Assembly: GCA_021739805.1 (NCBI GenBank)
Contig: JAIPBB010000228.1
Span: forward strand, 1-8,826
Direction of reading: 5' to 3'
DNA length: 8,826 bases
Origin: Saprospiraceae bacterium
Lineage (GTDB): Bacteria; Bacteroidota; Bacteroidia; Bacteroidales; JAIPBB01
The notes beneath the pieces were generated by a model. That model had not been told where the DNA came from, did no database searches, and saw only the letters and a list, made by a program, of their open reading frames with translations. Numbering within the stretch: the stretch's first letter is position 1; every line of letters begins with the position of its first letter. Shown one piece after another: positions 7,232-8,826 of this stretch. The position numbers and the translations under genes were made by a program.

Positions 7232-7423
7232 ATGAAAGAATCAAATTTTAATCAAGGTAATAGAAAAGGTAAAAATAAAGGCGGAGCATTTGGCCCGGGT
7301 GGATTTTGTGTTTGTGCAAAATGTGGTGAGAAAATTCCACACCAACAAGGAGTAAAGTGTACTACTATAAAATGCTCTAAATGTGGAACAACAATGATAA
7401 GGGAAGAACTTTTAAAGAAATAA
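7232..7423 (+). CDS. Six-cysteine small protein, zinc-ribbon/rubredoxin-like
   Basis: A 63-residue protein. The N-terminal third is basic, Gly/Asn/Lys-rich and probably disordered. The core GPGGFCVCAKCGEKIPHQQG (21-40) and the later KCSKCGTTM give cysteines at 26, 28, 31, 43, 48 and 51, with His37 in the conserved-looking PHQQGVKC turn. The spacing CxCxxC...C...CxxC suggests a metal site (zinc or Fe-S). Small proteins with the GPGG-C-x-C-x-x-C and PHQxG pattern recur in anaerobes near DUF5320 and PF02579 genes, but I know no assigned function. There is no signal or membrane segment. The NifX-like gene follows after 33 bases on the same strand, so the two are likely co-transcribed. The frame is supported by the ordered cysteine pattern despite its small size. 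Confidence 0.82.
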   Translation: MKESNFNQGNRKGKNKGGAFGPGGFCVCAKCGEKIPHQQGVKCTTIKCSKCGTTMIREELLKK

Positions 7424-7456
7424 ATATAAAAACATAAAAAATAAAATTTAATATTA

Positions 7457-7795
7457 ATGAAAAAATTATTTGCTATACCAACAGAGCAAGGGCAGTTATG
7501 CCAGCATTTTGGACATTGTGATAAATTCGCAATTGTTGAAACAAACAATAATGAGTTTGTTAAAGAAGAGTTCGTTACTCCACCTGTACATCAGCCGGGA
7601 GTATATCCTAAATTTTTAGCCGATATGGGTGTGAAAGTTATTATTTCAGGAGGCATGGGCATGAAGGCACAAGATTTATTTGCTGAAAACGGAATTGAAG
7701 TTTGTATTGGTGTAAATGCAGATTCCCCAAAAACGCTTGTTGAACAATATATTAAAAATGAACTTAAAACAGGAGAAAATCTTTGTACACATTAA
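7457..7795 (+). CDS. NifX/NifB-C-terminal/orange-protein family (PF02579) protein
   Basis: A 112-residue cytosolic protein of the dinitrogenase Fe-Mo-cofactor biosynthesis family. The fold is recognisable from the opening strand KLFAIPTE, the loop QHFGHCDKFAIVE (16-28), VTPPVHQPGVYPKFLADMGV (40-59), the glycine turn ISGGMGMKAQDLF (63-75) and the closing NLCTH. Possible metal ligands are Cys15, His17, His20, Cys21, His45, Cys110 and His112. Family members bind or carry metal-sulfur cofactors: NifX and NafY handle Fe-Mo cofactor, and Desulfovibrio orange protein binds a Mo-Cu sulfide cluster. No nif structural genes are visible, and stand-alone PF02579 proteins are widespread in non-diazotrophs, so nitrogen fixation should not be inferred. 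It lies between the six-cysteine protein and the TrmO-like gene, close to the ferredoxin-ATPase that is the usual partner of this family. Confidence 0.9.
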   Translation: MKKLFAIPTEQGQLCQHFGHCDKFAIVETNNNEFVKEEFVTPPVHQPGVYPKFLADMGVKVIISGGMGMKAQDLFAENGIEVCIGVNADSPKTLVEQYIKNELKTGENLCTH

Positions 7796-7801
7796 AAAAT
7801 T

Positions 7802-8278
7802 ATGGAAGAAATAGTATTAAAACCAATTGGCATAATTAATACTCCTTATGAAAATTTGGAAGATATACCTATACAAGGATATTTGGGAAAAAATCTTGAA
7901 GCATATTGTGTGCTTCAAGATAAATTTTCAGAAGGATTAAAAGATTTAGAAGGATTTAGCCATGCTATTTTAATATATTATTTTCACAAATCTCAAAGGG
8001 TAGAAATAGTAACAACTCCATTTCTCGAAAATGAAAAGCATGGAGTTTTTGCAATTCGCACTCCTCATAGACCTAATCATATTGGTGTTTCGATAGTTAA
8101 GATTAATAAAATTATTAAAAATAAATTATATTTTTCTGAAGTTGATATGCTAAATAACACTCCACTAATAGATGTCAAGCCATTTGTAAAGCATTTTGAT
8201 GAAAGGGAAAATGTAAAATCAGGTTGGATTGACAAACATTTTGTGAAAGGAAATAATTTAAAAGACGGAATTCAATAG
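7802..8278 (+). CDS. trmO: TrmO-like (TsaA/UPF0066) SAM-dependent methyltransferase family
   Basis: TrmO methylates N6 of threonylcarbamoyladenosine at tRNA position 37 using S-adenosylmethionine. This 158-residue protein corresponds to the core beta-barrel domain; E. coli TrmO is about 235 residues with a C-terminal extension that is absent here. The start LKPIGIINTPY is typical. The SAM-binding signature HGVFAIRTPHRPNHIGVS spans 80-97, with His93 where many members have Pro (RPNPIG). The later motif LNNTPLIDVKPFVKHFD (116-132) replaces the usual DGTP-L-D-I-KP. It begins 6 bases after the NifX-like stop and ends 5 bases before the ATPase start, so it is in that operon. TsaA-family genes recur beside PF02579 and ATPase genes in anaerobes, so the substrate may not be tRNA here. 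Family secure, exact substrate uncertain. Confidence 0.82.
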   Translation: MEEIVLKPIGIINTPYENLEDIPIQGYLGKNLEAYCVLQDKFSEGLKDLEGFSHAILIYYFHKSQRVEIVTTPFLENEKHGVFAIRTPHRPNHIGVSIVKINKIIKNKLYFSEVDMLNNTPLIDVKPFVKHFDERENVKSGWIDKHFVKGNNLKDGIQ

Positions 8279-8283
8279 CAATC

Positions 8284-8826
8284 ATGAAAATATCAATAGC
8301 GAGTGGTAAAGGAGGAACAGGGAAAACAACTTTGTCAACAAATTTGGCGGCATATTTAGCAGAGTTTGGTAAAGTTGTTTTGGTTGATTTGGATGTTGAA
8401 GAGCCTAATTCCGGATTATTCATTGAAGGAAAACTCGAATGGGAAGAAATTAAATTCAAAAGTATTCCTAATTGGGAAGAAAGCACTTGCACATTATGCG
8501 GCTTATGTCAAAAGAACTGTAATTTTCATGCTATTATTCAATTAGGAAAACAAATTATGGTTTTCCCGGAATTATGTCATAGTTGTTTTGCTTGTTCCGA
8601 ATTATGTCCATCTTCATCTTTGCCAATGATACAGATGAAAATGGGTGTTTTAAAGAGGTTTAAAGAAGGAAATATTCACTTTATTGAAAGTCGTTTAGAT
8701 ATTGGTCAGGAGCAAGCAGTTCCATTAATTGCACAAACTCTTGATTATATTGAAAAGCAATTTCCAGAAGAAATTATAAAAATATTTGATGCTCCTCCCG
8801 GAACTTCTTGCCCGGTGATTGAAGCA
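8284..8826 (+). CDS. MinD/Mrp-type P-loop ATPase with inserted 2x[4Fe-4S] ferredoxin domain (3'-truncated)
   Basis: The first 181 residues of a protein that continues past the window; family members are usually about 280-300 residues. The deviant Walker A motif GKGGTGKTT is at 8-16 with signature Lys9, followed by VVLVDLDVEEPN (31-42). A ferredoxin insertion follows: Cys69, 72, 75 and 79 (CxxCxxCxxxC), then Cys98, 101, 104 and 108-Pro, enough for two [4Fe-4S] clusters. The motif IFDAPPGTSCPVIEA (167-181), a Walker B/switch II-like strand-loop with Asp169, closes the visible part. Such ATPases (Mrp/NBP35 relatives, annotated as nucleotide-binding CobQ/CobB/MinD/ParA) couple ATP use to Fe-S or metal-cluster handling, and in Desulfovibrio are encoded with orange protein. 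They often occur as tandem pairs, so a second copy may lie just downstream. Membrane segments are absent. Confidence 0.92.
   Translation, partial: MKISIASGKGGTGKTTLSTNLAAYLAEFGKVVLVDLDVEEPNSGLFIEGKLEWEEIKFKSIPNWEESTCTLCGLCQKNCNFHAIIQLGKQIMVFPELCHSCFACSELCPSSSLPMIQMKMGVLKRFKEGNIHFIESRLDIGQEQAVPLIAQTLDYIEKQFPEEIIKIFDAPPGTSCPVIEA

Noticed and set aside
7457..7795. Evidence for nitrogen fixation
   Set aside because: PF02579 proteins are common in non-diazotrophs, and no nifHDK, nifE, nifN or complete nifB is present.
8175..8492. Reverse-strand frame of 105 codons
   Set aside because: It lies opposite the end of the TrmO-like gene and the P-loop region of the ATPase, both well supported.

Overview
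This is an AT-rich chromosomal segment of a Bacteroidota bacterium, probably an anaerobe. Three things support that. The order rpsK-rpsD-rpoA-rplQ followed closely by eno is typical of that phylum. Several upstream regions carry matches to the Bacteroidota promoter consensus (TTG/TTTG at -33, TAnnTTTG at -7). Nearly all genes lack a Shine-Dalgarno sequence. The genus cannot be fixed from the sequence. All genes are on the + strand.

Bases 1-2807 are the end of the alpha ribosomal-protein operon: rpsK (5' end outside the window), rpsD, rpoA and rplQ, closed by a strong intrinsic terminator. RplQ carries a long acidic tail made of twelve 15-bp/5-residue repeats. Bases 2808-4193 hold eno (enolase) with its own candidate promoter. 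Bases 4197-4689 hold a small TerB-like protein with a near-perfect promoter and a terminator. Bases 4690-6274 hold a lipoprotein with a C-terminal TlpA/ResA-type thioredoxin domain, followed by a short run of heptamer repeats and a terminator.

Bases 6292-8826 are the accessory part and the most interesting one. It contains a DUF134 helix-turn-helix/zinc-ribbon regulator, a DUF5320-type Gly/Arg-rich coiled-coil protein, a six-cysteine mini-protein, a NifX/orange-protein-family (PF02579) protein, a TrmO-like protein, and the start of a MinD/Mrp-type ATPase with a 2x[4Fe-4S] ferredoxin insertion that runs off the window. Related gene sets in anaerobes, including the orange-protein cluster of Desulfovibrio, pair PF02579 proteins with ferredoxin-containing MinD-type ATPases. 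A role in building or carrying a metal-sulfur cofactor is therefore a reasonable inference, but the exact function is unknown.

Three regulatory signals stand out in this part. An almost perfect 16-bp dyad fills the spacer of the DUF134 promoter and looks like an autoregulatory operator. A full Shine-Dalgarno sequence, the only one in the window, precedes the DUF5320 gene and is encoded by the last codons of the DUF134 gene. A 63-nt hairpin with a T-run separates the first two genes from the other four. No intergenic stretch exceeds 300 bases. No RNA genes, insertion sequences or CRISPR arrays were seen.
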